Source of the DNA: Rotaria sp. Silwood1
Lineage: Eukaryota; Rotifera; Eurotatoria; Philodinida; Philodinidae
Length of the DNA stretch: 64,000 nt
Reading direction: 5' to 3'
NCBI GenBank assembly: GCA_905250075.1
Contig: CAJNOP010000120.1
Span: 429,993 to 493,992 of the forward strand
Positions 62,770 to 64,000 of the stretch are shown in pieces. The notes beneath the pieces are model-generated. The model saw nothing but the letters and a program-made list of their open reading frames with translations. It was not told the origin of the DNA and did not search any database. The first letter of the stretch is position 1. Each line of letters starts with the position of its first letter. Position numbers and translations under genes: made by a program.

Positions 62770-64000
62770 TAGGAGGGCCTAGGTGAAGGGGATTGTGGCA
62801 GAGTTTAGTTGACGTGGCTTCAATGGGTTAAGGTCTCAAAGTTTTAGTGAAAGTTATCTGATAGATATGACAATTTCACTATTAAATTGTTGAAACATAT
62901 ATATATATATTGGAATCTGAAAATTCAAGAACGGAGATTTCTGAATATTGATTCAGCAGCTCTAGGCCTACTCCTATTTTTAATTTTTGGAAATCAACAA
63001 AAGACTAGAACATTATCAGACTCGAAACGATATCAAGTAGAACACTTTATTGAAGCTCAAAGCCTGCATTTACACATCAGAGATTGAAATTATACAATCA
63101 CATAACTACCTCAAAAAAAGTTCTACGCCGAAGTTCGAGATATGAAATCAATTGTATCCTCTAAGAAGTTTTTCTTTAGTCTTTGAAGATTTCTGATTAG
63201 ATATAATTTTGTAATTAAAATAGAATTTTCTAATGAGAAAAATGGAATTCTCATCTCTATATGACTTGTAATACATTAAAATTTATCGAACATCAAGGTA
63301 TCTTCTTTTTTCTTTTCTTTAAGATATTACACAAGTAACGTTCATCGTCAAGCGATTCACTTAGCCCTAGACTGATAGAATACATGTACGGATGTAATAG
63401 CATAAAAAGCTACATTAAAAAAGTAATACGCAATATTGATAATATAACCAGTATATCTTAGGCGAGCAGAAAACTTAATTCGGAGAATTCTCACTCTAAG
63501 TAAAGATAATGCATTTTACAAATTTAATTTTTTTTGTCGTTTTTGTTTTATCTTTTTTTGCTTTTATAAATATAAATAGCGCTCAATAAGATTAGACAAG
63601 AATACGATTTTTTTTGTAATTATATTAGCGCTATTTGTACGTACAAAAATATGAATTATATTATTCATAAAATTTGAGTTTTATTAACCAATATTTTATG
63701 CTTCAATTCGCGCATTAATTCTAAACTATTAATAAATTAGATATTCATTGATACAACATTGCACAATCAATCCTACAATAATGAATAATTTAAACGATTT
63801 CTTTAAATCCATACTGCTCATTTGGTCTGACTCTCACTAATTAAATGCTTTTGTAAGCGGTTTTACACCACTACCCGAATTATAGTTATTTCATTGACAC
63901 ATTTTATCGATGATTATTATGGGTTCATTTACATCAGTCTTTAGATGGTCATTTGTGCCATAGTTACCGAAATAGTTGTTTGTACCATGGTTGCTATATG
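62770..64000. other. Unassigned right end
   Basis: AT-rich sequence. The ORF at 62887-63087 has no recognisable domain. I see no further huntingtin exon, RNA gene or mobile element with clear ends. Confidence 0.4.

Overview
The window reads as eukaryotic, AT-rich, intron-dense DNA from a small metazoan. A bdelloid rotifer is the best fit. The evidence is short introns (mostly about 50-80 bp, GT-AG), orthologues of animal genes (nanos, an Alx-type homeobox gene, IFT140, FKBP4/5, a Rad6-type E2, a ROCO protein, huntingtin), a GH10 xylanase/ricin-lectin gene of the kind bdelloids are known to carry by horizontal transfer, an ADP-ribosyltransferase-TPR protein and an NHL-repeat fragment of types expanded in bdelloids, and patches of TGTGGG-like repeats resembling the reported bdelloid telomere repeat. 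Species cannot be fixed from the sequence alone.

Layout. 0.4-2.9 kb: nanos (minus strand, six exons) with a degraded MITE just beyond its stop codon. 2.9-8.0 kb: gene-free spacer with one hAT-like MITE and simple repeats, lying between nanos and the head-to-head Alx gene (8.0-9.9 kb, plus). 9.9-13.2 kb: no intact gene, a few decayed ORF stretches. 13.2-14.9 kb: FKBP4/5-like co-chaperone (minus, seven exons), divergent from IFT140 (15.2-23.2 kb, plus, about 32 exons) across about 290 bp. 24.3-27.9 kb: a five-exon secreted, mucin-linker protein of unknown function. 28-35 kb: accessory and decaying DNA with an NHL fragment, a telomere-like GT/AC hairpin, a GH10 xylanase-ricin gene interrupted by two in-frame TAG codons, and a decayed mariner-type foldback. 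35.9-43.9 kb: three same-strand paralogues of a coiled-coil/C2H2 (UBZ-like) family with an identical intron phase. 43.9-44.7 kb: an intact-looking mariner foldback element. 44.9-49.0 kb: an LRR-Roc-COR (ROCO, MFHAS1-like) gene, convergent with a Rad6-like E2 (49.3-50.0 kb). 50-56.5 kb: gene-poor, holding a Tc1-type MITE, a telomere-like hairpin and a 1.5-kb nested palindrome. 56.6-59.2 kb: intronless ART plus nine-TPR gene. 59.8-60.6 kb: hAT-type element with a perfect 8-bp duplication. 60.8-62.8 kb: a dead huntingtin copy with a MITE in one of its exons. 62.8-64 kb: nothing recognised.

The genes do not form one pathway. The left half and 45-50 kb carry conserved housekeeping or developmental genes. 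28-44 kb and 50-63 kb look like accessory, transposon-rich territory with foreign or expanded families and pseudogenes, as expected for a genome with redundant gene copies.
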